This document shows, piece by piece, positions 1-6,987 of a stretch of 12,870 nt of DNA. Source of the stretch: Candidatus Saccharibacteria bacterium UBA1949 (GTDB lineage Bacteria > Patescibacteriota > Saccharimonadia > Saccharimonadales > Saccharimonadaceae); NCBI GenBank assembly GCA_002336735.1, contig DDER01000014.1, positions 1 through 12,870 of the forward strand, written 5' to 3'. Below the pieces are notes generated by a model that saw only the letters and a program-made list of their open reading frames with translations, made no database searches and was not told the DNA's origin. Each line of letters starts with the position of its first letter. Within the stretch, counting starts at the first letter, position 1. Position numbers and translations under genes: made by a program.

Positions 1-23
1 ATTTACCATAAGCGTCTACTATG

Positions 24-32
24 TGCTATAAT
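24..32 (+). promoter_or_regulatory. Possible extended -10 element
   Basis: The 9-mer TGCTATAAT is a perfect extended -10 (TGn plus TATAAT). No convincing -35 is visible, because it would fall at the window edge. It could be an upstream secondary promoter for the regulator at 141, or belong to something outside the window. Confidence 0.3.
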
Positions 33-52
33 AGTTTCATAGTACTTTTTGT

Positions 53-81
53 TTGACATATAGGAAAATATATTCTATAAT
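53..81 (+). promoter_or_regulatory. Consensus sigma-70-type promoter for the regulator gene
   Basis: TTGACA at 53-58 and TATAAT at 76-81 are both perfect consensus hexamers with the ideal 17-nt spacer. Transcription should start near 88, giving a leader of about 50 nt before the ATG at 141. A Shine-Dalgarno-like GAGAGGA lies at 126-132, 8 nt before that ATG. Confidence 0.85.
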
Positions 82-140
82 GCAAATAGAGCCCTAAATA
101 ATTACCTAAATTATCCCAGAACAGAGAGAGGATCACCCAC

Positions 141-1199
141 ATGAGCGACAGCGCCCAGCCTGATACGACGACCGCCTTTAAGAGTGCTATCAGTGATATC
201 ATCAACACCATTTCTCAGGAACGCGAAAGAGAAATCATCACTCGTCGCTTCGGGCTATTTGATCGCAAAGAAACTCTCGAACAAATCGGTGAACTCCTGG
301 GCATCACTCGCGAACGTGTACGTCAACTCGAAAAAGCCATCCTGGTTCGCCTCAAAATTGCAGCCGAAGAAGGCAAGATTGACGCTATGAACAATGTCGA
401 ACGCCTAATTATCCGTGACCTCGCCGAAAATGGCCGCTTGGGTCGCGTCAGCGACATCTCTCGTCGCCTCACCGGCGGAACAGAGCAGCCTCACCATCAG
501 GCGCATGTCGCCTTTGTCGCCGAGCTTTCTCCCCGATTAACCGTCGTGAGCGAAAACGATCATTATTTTCTCGCCGTTGGCATCAGTGAATATGGCGATG
601 AGAAGAGTCTTCGTGGTCACATAGATCGTGTCGTCAAAAGCATCAAAGAGCATGGCGAACCTATTCATATCGAGCAATTACATAGTAAGCTTGATCACGA
701 ACATCCTAGCCATACACAAGCCCTCGCGAGTACTAGCAAAAAATTAGCTAATCTCAAAAATACCTGGGGCCTCAACAAATGGCCAACCGTTAACCCCAAA
801 AACATTCGCGACAAAATCTACGTCATTCTTGCCGACAATAACAAACCAATGCACTTTTCAGAAATAGCAAAGGCCATCAAAAGCAGTGAGTTCAAACGAA
901 AAAATGTCACCACTCAGGCTATTCATAACGAGCTCATCAAAGACAAGCGCTTTGTCCTGATCGGTCGCGGTATTTACGCACTGAACAGCTGGGGGTACAG
1001 CAAAGGTACGGTTTCTGATATTATTGCGGACGTCCTCAAAAAGGCTGGCGAGCCGCTACACCGTGACGAAATCGTCAAGCGTGTGCTCAAAAGTCGTCAT
1101 GTCAAAGAAACCACCATCTTGCTCAACCTCCAGTCCAAACCAGCGTTTAAACGTGTCGCCAAAGCAACCTACGCACTTGCAGAGCCTACAGCCACCTAG
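141..1199 (+). CDS. Sigma-70 region 4 / winged-helix (HARE-HTH-like) regulator
   Basis: The protein has 352 residues. Residues about 26-72 match sigma-70 region 4, including the helix-turn-helix ETLEQIGELLGITRERVRQL, which normally contacts the -35 element. Behind it come what look like four winged-helix units at about 85-147, 158-216, 221-282 and 288-347. The last two resemble the HARE-HTH fold, also found in the delta subunit (RpoE) of Firmicutes RNA polymerase. Sigma region 2 is absent, so it cannot melt a promoter alone and is unlikely to be a stand-alone sigma factor. A cytoplasmic DNA- or polymerase-binding regulator is the likelier role (inference). The ATG at 141 was chosen because an SD-like GAGAGGA sits 8 nt upstream. 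It is a single-gene unit with its own promoter and 3' hairpin. Confidence 0.85.
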   Translation: MSDSAQPDTTTAFKSAISDIINTISQEREREIITRRFGLFDRKETLEQIGELLGITRERVRQLEKAILVRLKIAAEEGKIDAMNNVERLIIRDLAENGRLGRVSDISRRLTGGTEQPHHQAHVAFVAELSPRLTVVSENDHYFLAVGISEYGDEKSLRGHIDRVVKSIKEHGEPIHIEQLHSKLDHEHPSHTQALASTSKKLANLKNTWGLNKWPTVNPKNIRDKIYVILADNNKPMHFSEIAKAIKSSEFKRKNVTTQAIHNELIKDKRFVLIGRGIYALNSWGYSKGTVSDIIADVLKKAGEPLHRDEIVKRVLKSRHVKETTILLNLQSKPAFKRVAKATYALAEPTAT

Positions 1200-1215
1200 G
1201 GGCTATAGGCATTTT
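1184..1215 (+). terminator. Hairpin terminator overlapping the stop codon
   Basis: GCCTACAGCC (1184-1193) pairs with GGCTATAGGC (1201-1210) with one C.A mismatch around a 7-nt loop, followed by ATTTT. The stop codon TAG (1197-1199) lies in the loop. The U-tract is short, so this is a modest intrinsic terminator or a 3'-end stabiliser. Confidence 0.55.
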
Positions 1216-1289
1216 CGGCAGATCATCAACACCTCAACCATCTACTGCGCTGGCCGTCGTAAGCAATATCATAACCATCCCGCTTACTC

Positions 1290-1318
1290 TTGCATTTTCT
1301 CTTGAGGTGTGGTATAAT
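1290..1318 (+). promoter_or_regulatory. Promoter of the TraG/VirD4-like ATPase gene
   Basis: TTGCAT at 1290-1295 and TATAAT at 1313-1318 are separated by 17 nt. TG at 1310-1311 makes an extended -10. Transcription should start near 1325-1326, only about 8 nt before the ATG at 1334, and no Shine-Dalgarno is present in that short leader. Confidence 0.75.
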
Positions 1319-1333
1319 GAATAACACTTAGTT

Positions 1334-4138
1334 ATGACAGCTATTACCTGGTTTATCAATTTCCTGCTTCAATGGTACGTATGGGGTCCCATCGTTGCCG
1401 TACTACTTTATATGACATGGCGCAACAACAAGCAGATAAGTGTCATTAATGAGATTGAGAGCGTTTTACTTGTTCTAGAAATCCCTCGTACAAATGATAA
1501 GTCCGAGCTTGCAGCCGAACAGTTATTTGCCAGTCTCCACGGCATCCTGCGCGATCGCAAGGAGCTCAAGCTCAATGGCGGATTCCAGGAACATCTTAGT
1601 TTTGAGATTGCCTCTGTAGGCGGGCGCATACAATTTTATGTGTGGGTGCCAAAAGCCTTACAAAGCTTTGTGGAAGGACAAATATATTCTCAGTACCCCA
1701 CAGTACAGATCCACGCTGCCGACGAAGACTACGTCGCCCACGAACGCCAGCATAGTGTCGTCTACTCTACAGAAATCATTCCGACCGATAGTGAGTACCT
1801 GCCGATTAAGACATTTCAGAATTTTGAGGTAGACCCTCTCGCCGGCATCACGGGCACGCTGGCCAAGCTTGAAGACACGAATGATGAGTTATGGATCCAG
1901 ATTCTTGTACGACCAATCGCTGATGAATGGCATAAGTCGAGTGAGGCATGGATTAGATCAGTGAGAAATGGCGGCGGCTTAATGAGTCTTTTTACGGGCG
2001 GCGGCACCCAATGGCTTGGCGGTCTATTTGAAGCCTTATGGAAACCGCCAGAGCAGGGAGCAGCCGGTTCTTCTACTCTCAAAGAAGTCTCAGAGCGTGA
2101 CAAGACTCGTATCGCTGAAGCCGAGAAAAAGGCCACCAAGCTTGGCTATCAGGTAAAGATCCGTCTGGCATATCTAGGCGATAGTCCGACCGATGCCAAA
2201 CTCCGTATGCAAGCACTCGTCGGGACATTCAAACAATACAATAGCACCAACCTCAATGGCTTCAAGGTGACGAACGAAAGCTTCCAAAAAGAAGACCTTG
2301 CCAAATACAAGTCACGTTATTTTGCAGACAAGGGCTTTGTGCTCAATATCGAAGAAGTAGCCAGCGTCTTTCACCTACCGCACACCAATGTCGAAACGCC
2401 CAATATCGTTTGGGCCAATACCAAGACTGCCGAACCACCTGCCAAGCTTCCGCTTATCACCGGCAATACCGCAGTCGATGAGAACATTAGTGCATTCGGT
2501 CTGACTAACTTTCGAGGGGTCAACCACCAGTTTGGTATGCTTCGCTATGACCGTTCTCGTCATGTATATATTATCGGCCAGACCGGTGCGGGCAAGTCTG
2601 GGCTATTACAGCTCTTTGCTCTTTCTGATATTTTCCATAACCAAGGATACTGTATCATTGACCCGCATGGCGATCTAGCAATCGATAATATGCGGTTCAT
2701 TCCTGGGTCGCGCCTGCAGGACGTCGTATATTTCAACCCCGCCGATACTGCTTATCCACTGGGATTTAATCCGCTCGAGGTCATCAATCCAAACATGAAG
2801 ACCAATATTAGCTCAGAGGTAATCGGCGTTTTGAAGCGGATGTTTGGTGACTCATGGGGTCCACGTCTTGAATACATCTTGCGCTACACCATCTTAGCCC
2901 TTCTCGATCGCCCCGAGCCAACTATGCTCGATATTACTCGCATGTTGACTGACAAAAAATTTCGTGAAGACACTTTGAACTATTGCCAGGACACTGTTGT
3001 CATGCAGTTTTGGCGAGTAGAGTTCGCGAGCTGGAACGATAAATTTGTGGCAGAAGCGATCTCACCCGTCCTCAACAAAGTCGGTGCGTTTACCGCCAAC
3101 CCCGTGATTCGCAATATTATTGGACAGCCCAAAAGCACGTTTAATATCCGCCAGATCATGGATGAAGGCAAGATATTGGTTGTCAATCTTTCAAAAGGTT
3201 TGATCGGTGAGGACAATGCCAGCATCCTTGGGTCTTTTCTTGTCACCAAGATCCAGCTCGCCGCCATGAGCCGCAGTGATATCCCAAATATCGAGGATCG
3301 GCGACCATTCTATCTGTACGTTGACGAGTTTCAAAATTTTGCAACCGATAGCTTCGCTACGATCTTGTCTGAAGCGCGCAAATACGGCCTCAACCTCACA
3401 GTCGCCAATCAGTATATCTCTCAGATGCCCGAAACAGTACGCGATGCGGTATTCGGCAACGTCGGTACGATGATTAGCTTCCGCGTCTCAGCCGATGACG
3501 CACCGATTCTCGCCAAGCAGTTTGAGCCTCAGTTTGAATCACTCGACCTTCTACAGATGCACAATATGCACTTTATTATCAATATGGTCATAGCAGGCGA
3601 GAAATCCCCAGCGTTTAGTGCGACAACACTACGTCTTCCAACCGCCCAAATTGATAACACCGGGCGTATTATTGAATACACACGACTGAACTACGCGCGC
3701 CACCGTGCGGACGTAGAAGAGGCCATTAGCAATCTTATCAAGCCCCCCGTCCATCTGCTCGGCAAGAAACAACGCAAAGAAGCCGAAGCCGGCGAAGAGC
3801 TTGCCAAAGCAGCATCTATTGCCCCCGATGCGCGCCCTCTCGGCGATCTATGGCCTACCGCGATATCCCGCTCGAAGGAGCCACATAAAGCCACAGAGGG
3901 GAGTGAGCCAACCCCAGTCATACCTCAACCCGAAGCCAAAAATAGTGACGAGAGCAAGCCAAAGCGCAAGCGAACCCGGACTCGACGCCGCAAATCACAT
4001 GAGACTGACCAATCTCCTGACATCCAGGAGGCGCAACAGAGTAGGGAAGGAGACCCTGCCCCCGTGGTACAGCCACCTATTGAGCCAACCCCTCCCTCGG
4101 CACGGTCTGCTGACGAATCATTCCTTAACCTCAGATGA
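1334..4138 (+). CDS. Membrane-anchored TraG/VirD4/HerA-class ATPase
   Basis: The protein has 934 residues. A hydrophobic segment at about 5-28 anchors it in the membrane. Residues about 40-350 form a domain I do not recognise firmly; the stretch around 93-125 recalls N-terminal domains of VirB4/HerA-like ATPases. The P-loop domain has Walker A GQTGAGKS (415-422), the DPHGDLA motif (443-449) usual in conjugative coupling proteins and HerA pumps, Walker B YLYVDEFQ (660-667), and an NQYISQMPETVRDAV motif after it. The last 130 residues are proline-rich and low-complexity, with a basic block KPKRKRTRTRRRK at about 875-887. By family, such hexameric ATPases move DNA or protein substrates through a membrane channel. 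No relaxase, VirB or pilus gene accompanies it here, so substrate and partners are unknown. The ATG follows an unusually short leader. Confidence 0.85.
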   Translation: MTAITWFINFLLQWYVWGPIVAVLLYMTWRNNKQISVINEIESVLLVLEIPRTNDKSELAAEQLFASLHGILRDRKELKLNGGFQEHLSFEIASVGGRIQFYVWVPKALQSFVEGQIYSQYPTVQIHAADEDYVAHERQHSVVYSTEIIPTDSEYLPIKTFQNFEVDPLAGITGTLAKLEDTNDELWIQILVRPIADEWHKSSEAWIRSVRNGGGLMSLFTGGGTQWLGGLFEALWKPPEQGAAGSSTLKEVSERDKTRIAEAEKKATKLGYQVKIRLAYLGDSPTDAKLRMQALVGTFKQYNSTNLNGFKVTNESFQKEDLAKYKSRYFADKGFVLNIEEVASVFHLPHTNVETPNIVWANTKTAEPPAKLPLITGNTAVDENISAFGLTNFRGVNHQFGMLRYDRSRHVYIIGQTGAGKSGLLQLFALSDIFHNQGYCIIDPHGDLAIDNMRFIPGSRLQDVVYFNPADTAYPLGFNPLEVINPNMKTNISSEVIGVLKRMFGDSWGPRLEYILRYTILALLDRPEPTMLDITRMLTDKKFREDTLNYCQDTVVMQFWRVEFASWNDKFVAEAISPVLNKVGAFTANPVIRNIIGQPKSTFNIRQIMDEGKILVVNLSKGLIGEDNASILGSFLVTKIQLAAMSRSDIPNIEDRRPFYLYVDEFQNFATDSFATILSEARKYGLNLTVANQYISQMPETVRDAVFGNVGTMISFRVSADDAPILAKQFEPQFESLDLLQMHNMHFIINMVIAGEKSPAFSATTLRLPTAQIDNTGRIIEYTRLNYARHRADVEEAISNLIKPPVHLLGKKQRKEAEAGEELAKAASIAPDARPLGDLWPTAISRSKEPHKATEGSEPTPVIPQPEAKNSDESKPKRKRTRTRRRKSHETDQSPDIQEAQQSREGDPAPVVQPPIEPTPPSARSADESFLNLR

Positions 4139-4166
4139 CGATCATATCTGCAACAATGAGGTTAAG
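4124..4166 (+). terminator. 10-bp hairpin straddling the ATPase stop codon
   Basis: CTTAACCTCA (4124-4133) is perfectly complementary to TGAGGTTAAG (4157-4166), with a 23-nt loop that contains the TGA stop (4136-4138). No T-tract follows; the next bases are AACAAAAATAG. It may stabilise the 3' end rather than terminate transcription on its own. Confidence 0.4.
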
Positions 4167-4180
4167 AACAAAAATAGAAC
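4166..4180 (+). repeat. Direct repeat copy 1 (GAAC-N7-GAAC)
   Basis: GAACAAAAATAGAAC occurs identically here and at 4771-4785, same orientation, about 605 bp apart. Each copy has the form GAAC-N7-GAAC, the layout of the alphaproteobacterial LexA box (known for that group; its relevance here is unproven). This copy begins with the last base of the ATPase 3' hairpin. Confidence 0.6.
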
Positions 4181-4340
4181 ATATTGGGTTTCGTCATATA
4201 GTCCACGCGCGACAAAAAATATCAGCTATGTCGATGAAAACTCATCTAGGCCAAGCCTACGGTGTGTTGTGACACCTACCAGCAGGGAAACAACTATCGA
4301 CGTCCTAGATCATTGATACAGGTAGGCCAATAGGCGAAGA

Positions 4341-4359
4341 AGTTTTGTCGCTCAAAACT
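4341..4359. repeat. 7-bp perfect hairpin
   Basis: AGTTTTG (4341-4347) and CAAAACT (4353-4359) pair around TCGCT. Neither strand has a U-tract after the stem, so it does not look like a standard intrinsic terminator. It may be part of a structured transcript. Confidence 0.35.
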
Positions 4360-4521
4360 ACCATAACCAGACAATAGACTTAACGTCGCACAATATATCT
4401 TTTACGACATTACGTATAGCGCTCTGAGATGAATCAATACCCATCGATAATAAGAGCTATCCCTCTACTGTGCAGGGGAATTGCTTGTTTCATTGTGTTC
4501 TCTAGACAATATTTTTAGGAC

Positions 4522-4549
4522 GAGCGGTGGCACACGATACTGACCGCTC
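4522..4549. repeat. GC-rich inverted repeat
   Basis: GAGCGGT (4522-4528) and ACCGCTC (4543-4549) are perfect inverted arms with a 14-nt spacer. Function unknown; it could be a protein site or an RNA hairpin. Confidence 0.35.
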
Positions 4550-4616
4550 CGGCGTTAATGCACGCGACTAGCAGCCTTCTTGGCAGCACAAAAGACTGTT
4601 GTAAGTTTGATGCATC

Positions 4617-4625
4617 TTATCCACA
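4617..4625 (+). promoter_or_regulatory. Perfect DnaA-box 9-mer
   Basis: TTATCCACA matches the strongest bacterial DnaA box exactly. An AT-rich tract (about 4647-4760, with long T and A runs) follows at once. I saw no second perfect copy, so an origin call is not supported by box clustering. Confidence 0.35.
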
Positions 4626-4770
4626 GCACATTACGATACATGTCGTCAGTTTTGACTTTTTTAAAAAATATTTTAGTCCCCTACTTTTTGTACAACTACC
4701 CTGCAATTTGCTTTTTTGTATTTTGTATATTGTAGTATAGTTTTTTGTTGCTTACTTATTACGAGATATC

Positions 4771-4785
4771 GAACAAAAATAGAAC
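4771..4785 (+). repeat. Direct repeat copy 2 (GAAC-N7-GAAC)
   Basis: Identical to 4166-4180. This copy is also framed by a small inverted repeat, TATCG at 4767-4771 and CGATA at 4785-4789. It lies about 35 bp beyond the 3' end of ftsQ, so it is not placed to act on a promoter of any gene recognised here. Confidence 0.6.
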
Positions 4786-4819
4786 GATAGGTAACAGGAT
4801 AGGGTAAAGCCATGCCCGC

Positions 4820-5767
4820 CTAATCTTTGTTTTGATAAAAGGCTCGGCCACTTACGCGGACATCAAGATACGCCAGTGGCATGCTATGCGCACGCGCGTA
4901 CCGCACCACCCTGCTCATGTCCTCGACCTGCTCACCTGCCGAACGATCAATCGACATCTTGATCGGATAATCGACATCTGCTAACAATATCTCCACCTGT
5001 CTTGTTGTGGCAAGAGGAATCCGTACTTCTCGCACAATAAGACCTTGTTGAGCCGTATACCCTACAACCTTGCCAACAAATCCCAGGAACCGATTGCTCG
5101 CTACCGTGCGGCCAGCCTGGGGGTCTATGCCACTTTCATCAATGATCGTCACCGCTGGCGCTTCTCCATAATTGCGCGTAAATGCGACTCCTTCGCTATC
5201 AACATATTGCTGGGTATCATCGACAACCCAGCCAGCTACAGCCCTCCGATACGACAACACAAACTCTGCCTGGCCAAATCCGGTAGCACGAATAGTAATA
5301 TGTTTTATCTCAGGAGAGTTCGACTGAACATAACGTGTCAGATTTTCCTCATCAACAGTCGCCTGAAACCGCTCAAATGGCCGTTGATTAAAGTAGTCGA
5401 TAATAGTATTTTTGTACGACTGGTCCGCAGTGATCGTCATGTCATTCATCCGAATAGATATGACCGCAATACATTGAGCCATGATAATAGCAATTGCTAT
5501 CGCGCCGACCAAGATGCCCCCCAGTAGCGCCATCACGTGACGACGACGCCTCCTCAGGCTGTGATGATGTAGACGTGGTGACTTTACCTGAGCGTTCGTT
5601 GCCTCTGCGGCGCTCACAACAGCCGACGAACTACTGCCAGTGAATGTCCGATTGCGACGAAAAGTATAGCGATCTGACAACTCCGCATCAAAATCAAATA
5701 CGGAAGTATCTGCGACAATTTGACGGCGTTTCGGCACGCCTTTCGACTGTTTACTAAATAAGCTCAT
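4820..5767 (-). CDS. ftsQ: Cell-division protein FtsQ/DivIB
   Basis: The protein has 315 residues with the bitopic FtsQ/DivIB layout. There is a cytoplasmic N-terminus of about 77 residues ending in a basic stretch (RRRRRH, 72-77), one transmembrane helix at about 79-103, then an extracytoplasmic POTRA-like region and beta domain. The end AYLDVRVSGRAFYQ matches the typical FtsQ C-terminal strand (consensus yiDlRvpgr). FtsQ joins FtsL (and FtsB where present) to form the complex that recruits and controls FtsW/FtsI at the septum. The long Ser/Ala-rich N-terminal tail is probably disordered. It is the last gene of the cluster, 41 nt after murG; the murC/murB genes that often sit between them are absent. 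Only a weak AGG precedes the ATG, while an extended -10 lies 11 nt upstream. Confidence 0.85.
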   Translation of the reverse strand: MSLFSKQSKGVPKRRQIVADTSVFDFDAELSDRYTFRRNRTFTGSSSSAVVSAAEATNAQVKSPRLHHHSLRRRRRHVMALLGGILVGAIAIAIIMAQCIAVISIRMNDMTITADQSYKNTIIDYFNQRPFERFQATVDEENLTRYVQSNSPEIKHITIRATGFGQAEFVLSYRRAVAGWVVDDTQQYVDSEGVAFTRNYGEAPAVTIIDESGIDPQAGRTVASNRFLGFVGKVVGYTAQQGLIVREVRIPLATTRQVEILLADVDYPIKMSIDRSAGEQVEDMSRVVRYARAHSMPLAYLDVRVSGRAFYQNKD

Positions 5768-5778
5768 GGTTTTTACCT

Positions 5779-5787
5779 ATTGTAGCA
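5779..5787 (-). promoter_or_regulatory. Possible extended -10 just upstream of ftsQ
   Basis: On the minus strand TGCTACAAT ends 11 nt before the ftsQ ATG. If active, the transcript would carry a leader of only about 4-5 nt. It lies in the 41-nt murG-ftsQ gap, so ftsQ could be expressed apart from the upstream genes. No clear -35 is visible. Confidence 0.35.
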
Positions 5788-5808
5788 ATGTTGGCTTGGT
5801 TTATACAA

Positions 5809-6987
5809 TTACTTCGAGGACTGACAACGAATAGCGCCGACCACCAAGGCAGCCATATCATCGGCAGCATTTGGCATGGCAAAACGTTGAAAATTTCGCG
5901 CTAACACCTGCTGACGCTCCGTATCTTGGACAAGCGTCACAATACGCTCTGCAAGCTTCTGTGGCGTGCGGCTGAGCACCCCTTCATCAATCACCTCCAC
6001 CGCATCAGCACTCGCATAGACGGCAGCGTTCTTGAGCTGATGCCCCCCTGTGAGATATGGATTAGGAACAAGGATCGTCGGCTTAGCTAGCGCAGCGAGT
6101 TCTAAAATCGTTGTCGCACCAGCCCGCGTCACCACAACATCGGCCGCAGCCAATATCTCAGCCATCCCCTTCCCGACAAACGCATGTACTTGAAATACGC
6201 TCGGTTTCAGAGCGCGCGTCTGATGAGCTATGTCAGCATAGTGCTGAACCCCAGATATCAGCACGACAGAAGCGGTAGTAGTGATGTGTGACAGAGTTGC
6301 GATGATAGCATCATTTAGCTGCTGTGCCCCCAGTCCTCCCCCTGTCACGACCACGAGCGGCCGTCCGCTCGCCACTCCTTGTGCTACCTTCAATCGTTCT
6401 CGCTCAGCAGGACTGTACTTCCGCGTAAACGCATGATCAACCGGAACGCCAATATAGTGAGTTTTGTGCGTTGGATAGACATAATCATCTTGCGGCGTAC
6501 CGGTAGCAATAGTCTGGGCAAAACGCGCCAATATGCGATTCGCTAGCCCTGGATGTGCATCTGAGTCGTGTAGTACGATCGGGATACGCATCATATAGGC
6601 CGCGAGGCCAACCGGCACGCAAACAAATCCACCCTTACAAAACACGACGTCTGGCCGCCACCGAGCAAGCCTATAGACGCTCTGAACCAGCCCTATGCCA
6701 TTGAGGAACATGTCTCGTATGTTGGGCAGTACTATCGAAAATGGTCGAAAAAAAACTTGCCTCCAAACTGGCAGCGAGTGATACCGCCTAAATTTACCTG
6801 AAATGATTGTATCGACACGTATAGACGCATCAAAATCATGTATCTTTTGACGCGCGAGAGGCTCAAATTTACGATCACACCAAAACCGTATCTCAACATG
6901 AGGATGCCGGTTCTTGAGGCTATCGAGCACTGCGACGACCGGCGTAACGTGTCCGCCTGATCCGCCACCGACTGCCAGAATCTTCAT
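5809..6987 (-). CDS. murG: MurG, lipid II synthase (UDP-GlcNAc transferase)
   Basis: MurG transfers GlcNAc from UDP-GlcNAc to lipid I on the inner membrane face, forming lipid II. From the ATG chosen here the protein has 392 residues. The N-terminal glycine loop GGGSGGHVTP is at 7-16 (family GGTGGH). KGGFVCVPVGLAAY and the HPGLANR region (145-151) match the acceptor-side domain. GGGLGAQQLND at 216-226 is the second glycine-rich loop. RAGATTILELAALAKPTILVP (288-308) and GGHQLKNA (314-321) form the UDP-GlcNAc pocket. An ATG exists five codons upstream (7002), but 6987 is preferred: GGAGG at 6994-6998 lies 6 nt before it, and the protein then begins MKILAVGG as in homologues. The start lies inside ftsW. 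Confidence 0.93.
   Translation of the reverse strand: MKILAVGGGSGGHVTPVVAVLDSLKNRHPHVEIRFWCDRKFEPLARQKIHDFDASIRVDTIISGKFRRYHSLPVWRQVFFRPFSIVLPNIRDMFLNGIGLVQSVYRLARWRPDVVFCKGGFVCVPVGLAAYMMRIPIVLHDSDAHPGLANRILARFAQTIATGTPQDDYVYPTHKTHYIGVPVDHAFTRKYSPAERERLKVAQGVASGRPLVVVTGGGLGAQQLNDAIIATLSHITTTASVVLISGVQHYADIAHQTRALKPSVFQVHAFVGKGMAEILAAADVVVTRAGATTILELAALAKPTILVPNPYLTGGHQLKNAAVYASADAVEVIDEGVLSRTPQKLAERIVTLVQDTERQQVLARNFQRFAMPNAADDMAALVVGAIRCQSSK

Larger units (their letters stand above)
4139..4819. other. Convergent intergenic region, about 680 bp, no gene recognised
   Basis: The region lies between the 3' ends of the ATPase gene and ftsQ. It is far longer than any other gap here. I see no ORF with convincing coding character on either strand and no tRNA, tmRNA or RNase P signature. 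It does contain a 15-bp direct repeat near each end, several hairpins (4233-4246, 4261-4275, 4341-4359, 4522-4549), possible long-range pairing (4244-4250 with 4304-4310), one perfect DnaA box (4617-4625) and an AT-rich tract at about 4647-4760. Confidence 0.6.

Noticed and set aside
3801..4316. 171-codon + strand frame overlapping the ATPase 3' end
   Set aside because: It is an alternative reading of the proline/lysine-rich tail, low-complexity, with no ribosome-binding site and no recognisable domain.
4558..4740. 60-codon + strand frame in the convergent gap
   Set aside because: No Shine-Dalgarno or promoter; the hydrophobic C-terminal half simply reflects the T-rich tract.
4139..4819. tmRNA, RNase P RNA or tRNA in the convergent gap
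   Set aside because: I looked for the conserved core motifs and acceptor/T-loop signatures and found none.
5045..5527. 160-codon frame antisense to ftsQ
   Set aside because: It lies opposite a clearly recognised ftsQ and shows no family motif or start signal.
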